DNA of 64,000 nucleotides from Actinomycetes bacterium (lineage in GTDB: Bacteria > Actinomycetota > Acidimicrobiia > IMCC26256 > JANYLB01): assembly GCA_025363815.1 (NCBI GenBank), contig JANYLB010000032.1, forward strand, positions 62,001-126,000, read 5' to 3'. The number at the start of each line of letters is the position of its first letter. The first letter of the stretch is position 1. The notes under the pieces are model-generated. The model was not told the DNA's origin and did no database searches. It was given only the letters and a program-made list of their open reading frames with translations. Both the position numbers and the translations under genes were made by a program. Below, one piece after another: positions 16,981 to 24,780 of this stretch.

Positions 16981-18186
16981 ATGGACTTCGACTTCTCACC
17001 CGACCAGCGCGACTTCGCCGCCGAGGTGGAGCAGTACCTCGACGACCACGACGACCACGAGGTCTTCGACGTCACCCGCGAGAACATGGCCCAGATCGTC
17101 GACACACCGAAGCGCCGAGCCTTCATGAAGTCGCTTGGAGAGCACGGCTGGCTCGGTCTGACATGGCCGAAGCAGTACGGCGGCTCCGAAGGAGAGGGCG
17201 TCTACGAGTTCATTCTCAACGAAGCCCTCGCCGGGCGCGGCGGGCCGCAGATCGGCAAGGGCGTAGGCATCATCGGCAAGACGCTCATCGCGCACGGCAA
17301 CGACTTCCTGAAAGAGAAGTTCCTGCCGATGATCCTGCGAAACGAGGTCGAGTTCGCCGTCGGCTACAGCGAGCCCGACGCGGGGTCGGACGCAGCGTCG
17401 ATGCGTCTCAAGGCCGAACGGACCGAGCGCGACGGACAATCCGGTTGGCTGCTGAATGGCCAGAAGACGTGGACCACTTCGGCCCACTTCGCCGAGTGGT
17501 ACTGGCTCGGCACCCGCACGGATCCCAACGAGAAGCACCGAGGGATCACGTTGATGCTCGTGCCGCTCGACCAGCCCGGCATCGAGATCCGCGGGATCTG
17601 GACGATGGGAGACGAGCGCACCAATGAGGTGTTCATCGAGAACGTCTTCGTCGCCGACGACTATGTAGTCGGCGACGTTGGCAAGGGCTTCCAGTACATC
17701 TCGCAGGCGCTCGACCTCGAACGCTTCACCATGTTCACGTTCTCGCCGATCAAACAACGCCTCGACGTGCTCACCGACTATGTGCGCACCGCGACGCGAG
17801 ATGGCGAACCGCTCCGCAATGATCCGGTCGTTCGACAACGCATCGCGCGCCTGCACACCGACGCCGAGGTCGCTCGTGTCCTGGGTCTGCGTGTCGTCGA
17901 CGAATCGGTCAAAGCCGAGAAGGTGCCGGGTGCGCCACCTCCGTCGATCGAGTCGTCGCAGTACAAGCTCTTCGCGACCGAGTTCTCCCGTCGGCTGGCG
18001 AACGCGTCGATGGACCTAGGCGCGCCGGGAACTCAGCTTCGCGTGCGCACCCAAGACGCCCCGATGGCCGGTCGGTCCGAGTCGACCTACCGCTACACCG
18101 TGATCGACACCATCGGCGGCGGGTCATCCGAGATACAGAAGAACATCATCGCCCGACGCGGCCTCGGACTCCCGAAGAACTTCTGA
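16981..18186 (+). CDS. Acyl-CoA dehydrogenase (long subunit type)
   Basis: A 401-residue flavoprotein of the acyl-CoA dehydrogenase family. It has the N-terminal D-F-S-P-D-Q-R-D-F start, Y-S-E-P-D-A-G-S-D, W-x-L-N-G-Q-K-T-W-T-T-S, and the C-terminal G-G-G-S-S-E-I-Q-K-N-I-I-A-R-R-G-L-G-L-P. It introduces a double bond next to a CoA thioester using FAD. It heads a five-gene operon, and the last gene (20342) is a shorter acyl-CoA dehydrogenase. In cholesterol catabolism such pairs form alpha2beta2 enzymes; that is the likely state here. The start follows GGAG and the operator candidate at 16930. Confidence 0.93.
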   Translation: MDFDFSPDQRDFAAEVEQYLDDHDDHEVFDVTRENMAQIVDTPKRRAFMKSLGEHGWLGLTWPKQYGGSEGEGVYEFILNEALAGRGGPQIGKGVGIIGKTLIAHGNDFLKEKFLPMILRNEVEFAVGYSEPDAGSDAASMRLKAERTERDGQSGWLLNGQKTWTTSAHFAEWYWLGTRTDPNEKHRGITLMLVPLDQPGIEIRGIWTMGDERTNEVFIENVFVADDYVVGDVGKGFQYISQALDLERFTMFTFSPIKQRLDVLTDYVRTATRDGEPLRNDPVVRQRIARLHTDAEVARVLGLRVVDESVKAEKVPGAPPPSIESSQYKLFATEFSRRLANASMDLGAPGTQLRVRTQDAPMAGRSESTYRYTVIDTIGGGSSEIQKNIIARRGLGLPKNF

Positions 18187-18188
18187 GC

Positions 18189-19358
18189 ATGGTCGCTAAA
18201 CCTCTGCTCGATGGAGTCACAGTTCTCGACCTGGCCAGCGTCGGCCCGGCCGCGCGCACCTCACGCTGGCTGGCCGACTACGGCGCCGTCGTCGTGAAGA
18301 TCGGTCCGACACCCAAAGACGGCGGGGTTCAGATCACGCCTCCGTTCTACGCGTACGCGGGTCACCGCAACATGCAGCGCGCACTCTTCGACCTGAAGAG
18401 CGAGACCGGTCGCGACGCGTTCCTTCGCCTCGCCGCGTCTGTTGATGTCGTGATCGAGAGCTTTCGACCCGGGGTCGTCGACCGGTTAGGAGTCGGCTAC
18501 GAGGCAGTGCGTCGCGTGAACCCTGGCGTCGTCTACTGCTCCACCAGTGGCTACGGCCAAGACGGGCCCTCCTCGCAGTGGGCCGGCCACGACCTCAACT
18601 ATCTAGCCCTCGGCGGCTACCTCGACTGCTCCGGCCGTGACGCCGACGGGGGGCCCGCACTTCCCGGCGCGACCATCGGCGACGGTGCCGGTGGCGGCAT
18701 GCACGCTGCGATCGCGATCCTCGCTGCGCTGGTGCACCGTGGAACCACCGGGGATGGCACCTACCTCGACGTCTCGGTTGCCGATGGCGTGCTCGCCCTG
18801 ATGTCGCTGAACATCGACGAGTACCTCGCCACCGGCGCGGTACCTGGCCCTCGACACGATCTACTCACCGGTCGCTACGCGTGTTACGACGTCTATCCGT
18901 GTCGCGACTCGAAGTGGCTCGCGGTCGGCGCGATCGAGCCGCGCTTCTACGCCAACCTGTGTAGCGAGCTCGGCTGTGGGCAATGGGAGGGGCACCAGCA
19001 CGACGACGCCCTACAACCCGAGATCCGCGCCGACTTCCTCGCCGCGTTCGCGACCCGCGACCGTGACGACTGGGTCGCGACGCTGGGGCCGGCCGACGCC
19101 TGCGTGAGCGCGGTGAACACGGTGCCCGAGCTGGTCGAGGATCCGCACCTGGTTGCCCGCCGGGCATTCGCCGACGCGCACGCCGACGGCCACGGCAACT
19201 TCCGCCAGGTCGGCTACGTCCTGGCCGGGATGGAACGCGGGCAACCAACCGTCGAGGTACGCCTGTCGGCCGTCACCGACACCGACGCCCTCCTGGTTGC
19301 CGTCGGCCTCGAGCCCGAGGCGGTCGCCGCACTACGAGCAGAAGGAGCCATCGCGTGA
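18189..19358 (+). CDS. Family III CoA-transferase (CaiB/BaiF)
   Basis: A 389-residue CoA-transferase starting two bases after the preceding acyl-CoA dehydrogenase. It shows D-G-V-T-V-L-D-L-A, Y-G-A-V-V-V-K-I-G, F-D-L-K-S-E-T-G-R, F-R-P-G-V-V-D-R-L-G and Y-C-S-T-S-G-Y-G-Q-D-G-P. Its stop overlaps the GTG of the next gene. Position inside a beta-oxidation operon implies that it loads CoA onto the acid substrate or a late intermediate. The substrate is unknown. Confidence 0.92.
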   Translation: MVAKPLLDGVTVLDLASVGPAARTSRWLADYGAVVVKIGPTPKDGGVQITPPFYAYAGHRNMQRALFDLKSETGRDAFLRLAASVDVVIESFRPGVVDRLGVGYEAVRRVNPGVVYCSTSGYGQDGPSSQWAGHDLNYLALGGYLDCSGRDADGGPALPGATIGDGAGGGMHAAIAILAALVHRGTTGDGTYLDVSVADGVLALMSLNIDEYLATGAVPGPRHDLLTGRYACYDVYPCRDSKWLAVGAIEPRFYANLCSELGCGQWEGHQHDDALQPEIRADFLAAFATRDRDDWVATLGPADACVSAVNTVPELVEDPHLVARRAFADAHADGHGNFRQVGYVLAGMERGQPTVEVRLSAVTDTDALLVAVGLEPEAVAALRAEGAIA

Positions 19359-19864
19359 GCGACGCGAGATCGCCCGAGGCCCTGATCGGGACACCGCAGT
19401 ACGAGGAGATCGGTGAGTTCCCCGTGGAGCAGGGATATATCTGGTCCACCTGCTCATCGGTCGAGAATGGCAATCCACTCTTCTGGGACGCCGTCGTCGC
19501 GGACAAGATCACCGACGGTCCGATCGCTCCTCCGACGATGCTCTCCGTGTGGTTCCGGCCGCACAATTGGTCCCCGGGGCGCACGGAACCAGCGGTCCCG
19601 CTTCAGGTGCACTTCGACCTGAAGGAGCACTTCGGCCTTCCCGAAGCCGTCATCTCCGACAACACCATCGTGTTCCACGAGCCGGTGCGCATCGGCGACG
19701 TGATCACCAGCCGCCAGGTGCTCCGGTCGGTGAGCGGTCCCAAGACGACGAAGCTCGGCACAGGGCGCTTCTGGGTGATCGACGTCGAGTATCTCAACCA
19801 GCGCGGTGACGTCGTCGGCGTCGAGTCGTACACCGGCTTCGGCTACCAGCGAGGAACCCGATGA
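19355..19864 (+). CDS. MaoC-like hot-dog protein, probably non-catalytic hydratase subunit
   Basis: A 169-residue protein with an N-terminal MaoC/FAS1-type hot-dog fold. The usual active-site loop with D-x4-H is here V-E-N-G-N-P-L-F-W-D, so the Asp/His dyad is absent. It overlaps its neighbours by 4 bases on both sides (GTGA, ATGA). The next gene is also a hot-dog protein and keeps the dyad. By analogy with the ChsH1/ChsH2 enoyl-CoA hydratase of cholesterol side-chain breakdown, the two probably form one heteromeric hydratase that accommodates a bulky substrate. Confidence 0.8.
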   Translation: MSDARSPEALIGTPQYEEIGEFPVEQGYIWSTCSSVENGNPLFWDAVVADKITDGPIAPPTMLSVWFRPHNWSPGRTEPAVPLQVHFDLKEHFGLPEAVISDNTIVFHEPVRIGDVITSRQVLRSVSGPKTTKLGTGRFWVIDVEYLNQRGDVVGVESYTGFGYQRGTR

Positions 19865-20325
19865 TCCTCGACGAAGTGCACCAGGGCGACATGCTTCCCG
19901 AGCTGCGCTACGACGTAACAGCGAGCACGATCGTCCTCGGCGCGATCGCGAGCCGCGACTGGCGCCCGATGCACCACGACCACGAGTTCGCGGTGAACCG
20001 CAACGGCACTCAGGACATATTCATGAACACCCCGAACCAGGCCGCGTGGTTCGAGCGTTACGTCACCGACTGGACCGGACCCTCGGGCCGCCTGGGCCGG
20101 ATGAGGTTCAGGATGTTGGGATCGGTGTTTCCCGGCGACACGATGCGCTTGACCGCGACGGTCGAAGACGTCACCACCGACGACGCCGATTGCGGTTGGG
20201 CCTCGCTGCTCGTGACCCTCTCGGTCGACGGTGACACCAAGACCGACTGCTCGGTGCGGGTCGCGCTCCCCACCTCCGAAGATGACAACCCCTGGAAGCG
20301 ACGCGGCAACGCGTGGCAGCCCTGA
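19861..20325 (+). CDS. MaoC-like dehydratase, probable catalytic subunit
   Basis: A 154-residue hot-dog protein. The segment S-R-D-W-R-P-M-H-H-D-H matches the hydratase 2 motif with catalytic Asp and His, so this is the likely active half of the pair with the gene before it. It should add water to a trans-2-enoyl-CoA. The start ATG overlaps the previous stop. The next gene begins 16 bases on. Together the block supplies dehydrogenation and hydration, but no 3-hydroxyacyl-CoA dehydrogenase is in this operon; the SDR at 43529 could do that step. Confidence 0.85.
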   Translation: MILDEVHQGDMLPELRYDVTASTIVLGAIASRDWRPMHHDHEFAVNRNGTQDIFMNTPNQAAWFERYVTDWTGPSGRLGRMRFRMLGSVFPGDTMRLTATVEDVTTDDADCGWASLLVTLSVDGDTKTDCSVRVALPTSEDDNPWKRRGNAWQP

Positions 20326-20341
20326 TCCGGTAGAGGAAACG

Positions 20342-21445
20342 ATGGACCTCAGCTTCTCCGAAGAGCAAGACATGCTGCGCGAGATGGTGCGCGGCGTGTG
20401 CAGCTCCTACGCGCCGCTCGACACCGTGCGCGCGATGGAAGACGACCCCATCGGCTTCCCCCCCGAGCTCTGGAAGCAGCTCGGCGAACTCGACCTGATC
20501 GGGCTGACCCTGCCCACCGAGTACGGCGGCTCCGGGATGTCGCTGCTCGACGCGACCGTTGTATACGAGGAGTTCGGCCGGTCACTCGCGCCGTCGCCCC
20601 ATTTTGTCAGCGCGGTCATGAGCGGCGGTGCACTGCTGCGCGCCGGCTCCGAATACCAGAAGAACACCTGGCTCCCGAAGATCGCGTCGGGCGAAGAGAT
20701 CTTCACCGTTGCCTGGATCGAGCCCGAGCGTGGCTTCGGTCCACGCGGCGTCGCGCTGAACGCGCGCGCCGACGGCGACAGATTCGTTCTCGACGGGGTG
20801 AAGTGGCACGTTCCCTTCGCCGAAGCTGCCACCCGCTTGCTCGTGCTCGCGCGCACCGTTGACGGAATCGATCTCTTCGTTGTCGACCGCCGCGCGCCGA
20901 GCCTCCACCTCGATCAGCAACACACCATCGCCTCCGACACCCAGTACCAGGTCACGTTCGACGGCGTGGGCGCCGAACGCGTCGGCGACGCCGGAACCGG
21001 CTGGGAAACCTGGCACGAGACGATGCTCGACGGCATCATCCTGCAGGCCGGGCTGGCTAGCGGCGGAGCCGCCTACGCGCTCGAGATCACCGTTCAATAC
21101 GCAAAGGACCGTCAGCAGTTCGACAAGCCGCTCGGCGCGTTCCAAGCCATCTCCCACTATCTCGCCGACGCGTCGACCGCGGTCAAGGGCGGGGCGATCC
21201 TCGTGCACGAAGCGGCGTGGGCGCGCGCGAACGATCGAGCCGTGGAACGGCTCGCACCGATGGCGAAGCTCTTCAACGCCACGACCTTCCGTGACGTGAC
21301 CGCTATGGCCCAGCAGGTCTTCGGCGGGGTCGGCTTCACCCTCGACTACGACGTGCAGCTCTACTTCCGGCGCGCCAAGCAGCTCCAGATCTCGTGGTGG
21401 GACGACCGCTACCTCGAGGAGCTCATCGCCGACGCGACCTTGTAG
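20342..21445 (+). CDS. Acyl-CoA dehydrogenase (short subunit type)
   Basis: ATG 20342, after a GAGG, gives 367 residues, shorter than the first dehydrogenase of the operon. It starts M-D-L-S-F-S-E-E-Q-D-M-L, keeps Y-G-G-S-G-M and the C-terminal V-F-G-G-V-G-F-T-L-D-Y-D-V-Q-L-Y-F-R-R-A-K, but the mid-domain Y-S-E-P-x-A-G-S-D motif is degenerate (W-I-E-P-E-R-G-F-G). This is typical of the second chain in heteromeric acyl-CoA dehydrogenases of actinobacterial sterol catabolism. It most likely pairs with the 16981 product. It converges with the methyltransferase 10 bases on. Confidence 0.9.
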   Translation: MDLSFSEEQDMLREMVRGVCSSYAPLDTVRAMEDDPIGFPPELWKQLGELDLIGLTLPTEYGGSGMSLLDATVVYEEFGRSLAPSPHFVSAVMSGGALLRAGSEYQKNTWLPKIASGEEIFTVAWIEPERGFGPRGVALNARADGDRFVLDGVKWHVPFAEAATRLLVLARTVDGIDLFVVDRRAPSLHLDQQHTIASDTQYQVTFDGVGAERVGDAGTGWETWHETMLDGIILQAGLASGGAAYALEITVQYAKDRQQFDKPLGAFQAISHYLADASTAVKGGAILVHEAAWARANDRAVERLAPMAKLFNATTFRDVTAMAQQVFGGVGFTLDYDVQLYFRRAKQLQISWWDDRYLEELIADATL

Positions 21446-21455
21446 ATACAGCCGC

Positions 21456-22262
21456 TCACACCCTGCCTACGATCACCACCATCGAGCGCTCCAATGGGAA
21501 AGCACCTTCCATGCGACCGACCGCGTCGGCAACGACACGATCCCGGACGTCCGCACGCAGCGCCCCGAAGAACGCCGCGGTATGCGCCATACCGAGACGC
21601 CAGTGCGCAAGATCCTCGGCCGAGAGTTCGGGGAACGCCACCCGTCGCGTCAGCACGACGACGTCGGAGAAGCCCGCGGCCCGGGTCACGGCAGCCGCTC
21701 GCTCCTCGGTGGAGAGCTGCGGCACGGCGTCACGCTTCATAGCCGAGTAGACCTCGGGCGCCGACCATCCGACAGCCGCCAACGCGCCTTCCGCCGCGTC
21801 CTTCGCCGGATGCGCATCGCCTTCGGCGTACGCAGACGCGACGACCGCGCCCCCCGGCCGCAGGACGCGCGCTGCCTCACGCAGCCCGCGCTCCGGGTCT
21901 GTCAGATGGTTGTAGGAGAACGCGGCAATGACCACATCCACCACCGCGCCGCGGATCGGCAACGCGCCCGCGTCGCCTACGACCGCAGGCGGTCGGGCCG
22001 CCTGGTCGTAGGCCAGCATCCGGAGGGCGAAGTCGAGCGCGCAGACCCCCGCTCCCTTTGCGATCGCAGCACGCGACGCCGCGCCCGTCCCTGCACCGAC
22101 GTCAAGCACGAGCCGACCGGCGAACGCAACCGGGCAGGCGTCGAGAAGCACCTCGGCGAGGCGGTTGTAGATCAGGCCAGGGCCGTTCTCCCATGCGGCA
22201 CCCGATCCTGAGTACGCATCGGCGAGGGATCGGGGTTCGCCTGAGCGTGATGGTTCGCTCAT
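21456..22262 (-). CDS. Class I SAM-dependent methyltransferase
   Basis: A 268-residue protein with motif I L-D-V-G-A-G-T-G-A-A-S-R near residue 52, an acidic position two strands later (A-L-D-F), and V-I-A-A-F-S-Y-N-H in the motif IV region. The C-terminal part is a cap with a R-R-V-A-F-P-E-L segment. The pattern resembles UbiE/Methyltransf_11 enzymes. The acceptor, small molecule or lipid, is not visible. It stands alone: convergent with the dehydrogenase operon and divergent from the surface protein gene, with 199 bases upstream that should hold its promoter. Confidence 0.85.
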   Translation of the reverse strand: MSEPSRSGEPRSLADAYSGSGAAWENGPGLIYNRLAEVLLDACPVAFAGRLVLDVGAGTGAASRAAIAKGAGVCALDFALRMLAYDQAARPPAVVGDAGALPIRGAVVDVVIAAFSYNHLTDPERGLREAARVLRPGGAVVASAYAEGDAHPAKDAAEGALAAVGWSAPEVYSAMKRDAVPQLSTEERAAAVTRAAGFSDVVVLTRRVAFPELSAEDLAHWRLGMAHTAAFFGALRADVRDRVVADAVGRMEGAFPLERSMVVIVGRV

Positions 22263-22461
22263 CGACCGAGTGTGACAGGTCGAAGGTCAAGAAGCCGTGG
22301 GCCCCTCCTTCGGCTCGCCCCGTCCGATCCAACCCAGGATTGTTGGCACAGGCCGAATAGGCCGGCGCGAACAACCCCCGGCGCCCCAGGATTCGCCACC
22401 AGAGTGGCCAGAGGTGACAGGGAGGCCCGACTGGGGCTATTCTGCCCAACGGGGAGGATCC

Positions 22462-23187
22462 ATGGAAGGTGCTTTGGGCCGGCGACTCCCCCGTGGAGTC
22501 GCCCAGATGTTGGTGGTTTTGGCCGTGGCGACCGCGGGTTTGTTCGTCGCCGCGCTCCCAGCCCGCGCCGAGCAGCTGCGAACGACCGTCTCCGGCTACG
22601 GAGTTCGGGTTCGCGTCTACAACCAGATGTGCGACAACGGGTTCCAACACACCCGCCTCAACGTGAACAACCTCTCGAGTCAGCCGGTCACGATCGACGT
22701 CACCGATCCCGAGGCCCGCAGCATCGAGTACGGGCCGTCTGGGTTTATCCCGGCGGGAACTGCCAAGTCGGTGAGCATCACCGCCAACCCGAACGCCCCG
22801 GCTCGAAACGCGACCGTCACCGTCAATCCCGGCGGCCCGCTCGCGATACCGATCCCGTACAAGCAGTGCGTCGAGGTCGTACCGACAACCGTCGTCTCGA
22901 TTCCTCCTTCACCGCACGACCCGGGCACCACCCCGATCGCGCAGGTCCTCCCCGGGGTCACTGCCAGGGCCACCCCGGCCGTCACGACGGTGGTGGAGGC
23001 GGCCACGCTGCCGTTCACCGGTGCCGATGTCCGTTTCATCTCCGCGTTGGCCGGCTTGTTCGTTGTCCTCGGTGGCTTCTTCATGTTGCTTCAGTTCCGC
23101 AACGACTCGTACAACACGTTGCTTCTCGGAGAAGTACTGACCCACCGTGGTCTCTTCGTGCCCGCTGGGGGCAGCGAAGAGGCGTGA
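22462..23187 (+). CDS. Secreted LPFTG surface protein
   Basis: ATG 22462 lies behind GGGGAGGA and gives 241 residues. A signal peptide is evident (hydrophobic residues 14-33, A-R-A cleavage near 36). The mature part has a beta-rich domain with C-x30-type spacing to a second Cys, then a Pro/Thr linker, L-P-F-T-G-A-D at 183-189, and a hydrophobic helix (about 190-213). Sortase substrates end with a few basic residues after the helix. Here 29 more residues follow, so it may be a membrane protein whose LPFTG is used unusually, or not a sortase substrate. No sortase gene is in the window. Confidence 0.75.
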   Translation: MEGALGRRLPRGVAQMLVVLAVATAGLFVAALPARAEQLRTTVSGYGVRVRVYNQMCDNGFQHTRLNVNNLSSQPVTIDVTDPEARSIEYGPSGFIPAGTAKSVSITANPNAPARNATVTVNPGGPLAIPIPYKQCVEVVPTTVVSIPPSPHDPGTTPIAQVLPGVTARATPAVTTVVEAATLPFTGADVRFISALAGLFVVLGGFFMLLQFRNDSYNTLLLGEVLTHRGLFVPAGGSEEA

Positions 23188-23215
23188 TCCGAGCGCGGGT
23201 CGAGCCGGTGCGACG

Positions 23216-23374
23216 ATGACCGGCTACAGCGTTTTCGCGATCATCGCAGTAATCCTTGTCGTCTTGATCTTCTCGGCGATATTGCGCGCCCGGCGGAACC
23301 TACGCGAGGTCGAGCGTGAGGTACGTCGGTGGGGTCGCGATGCCGAAGATCCATCTCCGCCGCCCAAGAGTTGA
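23216..23374 (+). CDS. Small membrane protein with charged tail
   Basis: A 52-residue product starting at ATG 23216, 28 bases after the surface protein gene. A single helix (residues 6-24, Ile/Val-rich) is followed by R-A-R-R-N-L-R-E-V-E-R-E-V-R-R-W, an amphipathic charged helix, and a Pro-rich end. No family is recognised. The position between two envelope genes on the same strand suggests one transcription unit with them. Confidence 0.6.
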   Translation: MTGYSVFAIIAVILVVLIFSAILRARRNLREVEREVRRWGRDAEDPSPPPKS

Positions 23375-23414
23375 ACCGCGCGGATACGCGCGGTCGCGAC
23401 TAATTTCTCGCGCC

Positions 23415-24764
23415 ATGACATCAGTCCCGTTCGAACCACTCGCCGGTCGATACGAGCTTCGCCAACGCCTCGCCGCGTCTTCGGCGGCGGAGGTCTTCCT
23501 CGCCCACGATCGCGACCTCGATCGAGCGGTAGCGATCAAGGTCCTTTCCGCCGATCTCGCCGCGGACCCTCAGGTAGTAGATCGGTTCCGCCGAGCTGCG
23601 ACCTCGACGGCAACGATACGCGACCCCCACGTCGTGACGGTCTACGACTGGGGCGAGGTCGGCGGCACTGTGTTCGTCGCGATGGAGTACGTCGACGGAA
23701 CGAGCCTCGCGGCCACGCTCACCGAGGCCCGACGACTCACCCCCGATCGAGCGGCCGACATCGGTGCGGACGTCGCCCTGGGCCTCGCCGCGGCCGAGCA
23801 GTCCGGCGTCGTACACGGCGGACTCACCCCGAGCGACATCCTGCTCGGTCGCAATGGCGACGTGAAGATAGTTGACTTCGGCACCGCCGCCGCGGGTCTC
23901 ACCGGGTTCGCGGGCGCGGGCGCCGGCGTCACCGCGGCCCGGTACGCCGCGCCGGAGCAGCTGCAGGGAAGCGCGGCGGATGCGCGCAGCGATCTCTACG
24001 CGCTGGGATCGATCCTCTACGAAGCGGTCAGCGGGACACCGCCATTCGACGCGGCCGATGTCGTCACCATCACCGAGCGCAAGCTCCGTGAACGGCCATC
24101 GCCCCTCTCCACCCGTACCACTGGCATTCCCCCTGCGCTCGACGCGATCATCGAGCGGTTGCTCGAGACCGAGCCCTCGCGGCGCTATTCAACCGGTGCC
24201 GATGTGGCCGCCGACCTGCACCGCCTCTCCGCGACGCTCGTAGTCCCCGTCGCCGGGGCCACCGCTCCCGTCGCCGTGACTACCGCTCCCACCACGGCGA
24301 CGAACATCCGCCCGGCGGAGGCAGCGGAACCGAGAAGTCGCACAAGACCGCTCTGGATCGTCGGCGCGCTCGTGATCCTCGGGCTCGTCGTGGCCGGCCT
24401 CGTGGCGTGGGCGGTCTCTAGCGACAACAACGCAAAGAACGCCCGGGTCGACGTGCCCGCCGTCGTCGGCCAACGCGTCGGAGCGGCCACAGCCGCCGTC
24501 ACCGCGGCCGGCTTGAGCCCGACGACGGTGAACGAACCCAACGATCAGTTCGCCGCCAACCTGGTGTTCGGGCAGACCCCCCCTGCGGGTACCAATGCGG
24601 CCAAAGGCTCCGTCGTGGTCCTCCATGTGAGCACCGGTGCGACGACCACCACGTCCACATCGACCACCACGTCCACGTCGACCTCGACCTCGACCTCCAC
24701 CTCAACCAGCACCTCGACCAGCACGACCACAACGACCGCGCCTCCGACGACCTCCACGAGCTGA
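23415..24764 (+). CDS. PASTA-domain transmembrane pseudokinase (PknB-like)
   Basis: With ATG 23415 the protein has 449 residues. Residues 10-270 have the Ser/Thr kinase fold: V-A-I-K (Lys42), D-F-G (154-156), Y-A-A-P-E (178-181) and later D-L-Y-A-L-G. However, the Gly-rich loop is A-A-S-S-A-A-E, the helix-C Glu is Ala (R-F-R-R-A-A), and the catalytic loop reads H-G-G-L-T-P-S-D-I-L instead of H-R-D-L-K-P-x-N-I-L. The catalytic Asp and its partners are therefore missing. A transmembrane helix (about 311-335), one PASTA domain (343-405) and a Thr/Ser tail follow. It probably senses wall fragments and signals by binding rather than phosphorylation. Confidence 0.85.
   Translation: MTSVPFEPLAGRYELRQRLAASSAAEVFLAHDRDLDRAVAIKVLSADLAADPQVVDRFRRAATSTATIRDPHVVTVYDWGEVGGTVFVAMEYVDGTSLAATLTEARRLTPDRAADIGADVALGLAAAEQSGVVHGGLTPSDILLGRNGDVKIVDFGTAAAGLTGFAGAGAGVTAARYAAPEQLQGSAADARSDLYALGSILYEAVSGTPPFDAADVVTITERKLRERPSPLSTRTTGIPPALDAIIERLLETEPSRRYSTGADVAADLHRLSATLVVPVAGATAPVAVTTAPTTATNIRPAEAAEPRSRTRPLWIVGALVILGLVVAGLVAWAVSSDNNAKNARVDVPAVVGQRVGAATAAVTAAGLSPTTVNEPNDQFAANLVFGQTPPAGTNAAKGSVVVLHVSTGATTTTSTSTTTSTSTSTSTSTSTSTSTSTTTTTAPPTTSTS
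24641..24740 (+). repeat. Thr/Ser-coding low-complexity repeat
   Basis: Short ACC, TCG and ACG units repeat through about 100 bases and encode the C-terminal Thr/Ser tail of the pseudokinase. A similar tract lies at 53300-53430 in the NlpC/P60 gene. It is coding low complexity, not a CRISPR or regulatory repeat. Confidence 0.8.
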
Positions 24765-24780
24765 GCCGTACCGGTGGCCC

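Noticed and set aside
24641-24740. Regular short repeats that could suggest a CRISPR or regulatory array
   Set aside because: The units are 3-6 bases, in frame, and encode a Thr/Ser tail; there are no spacers.
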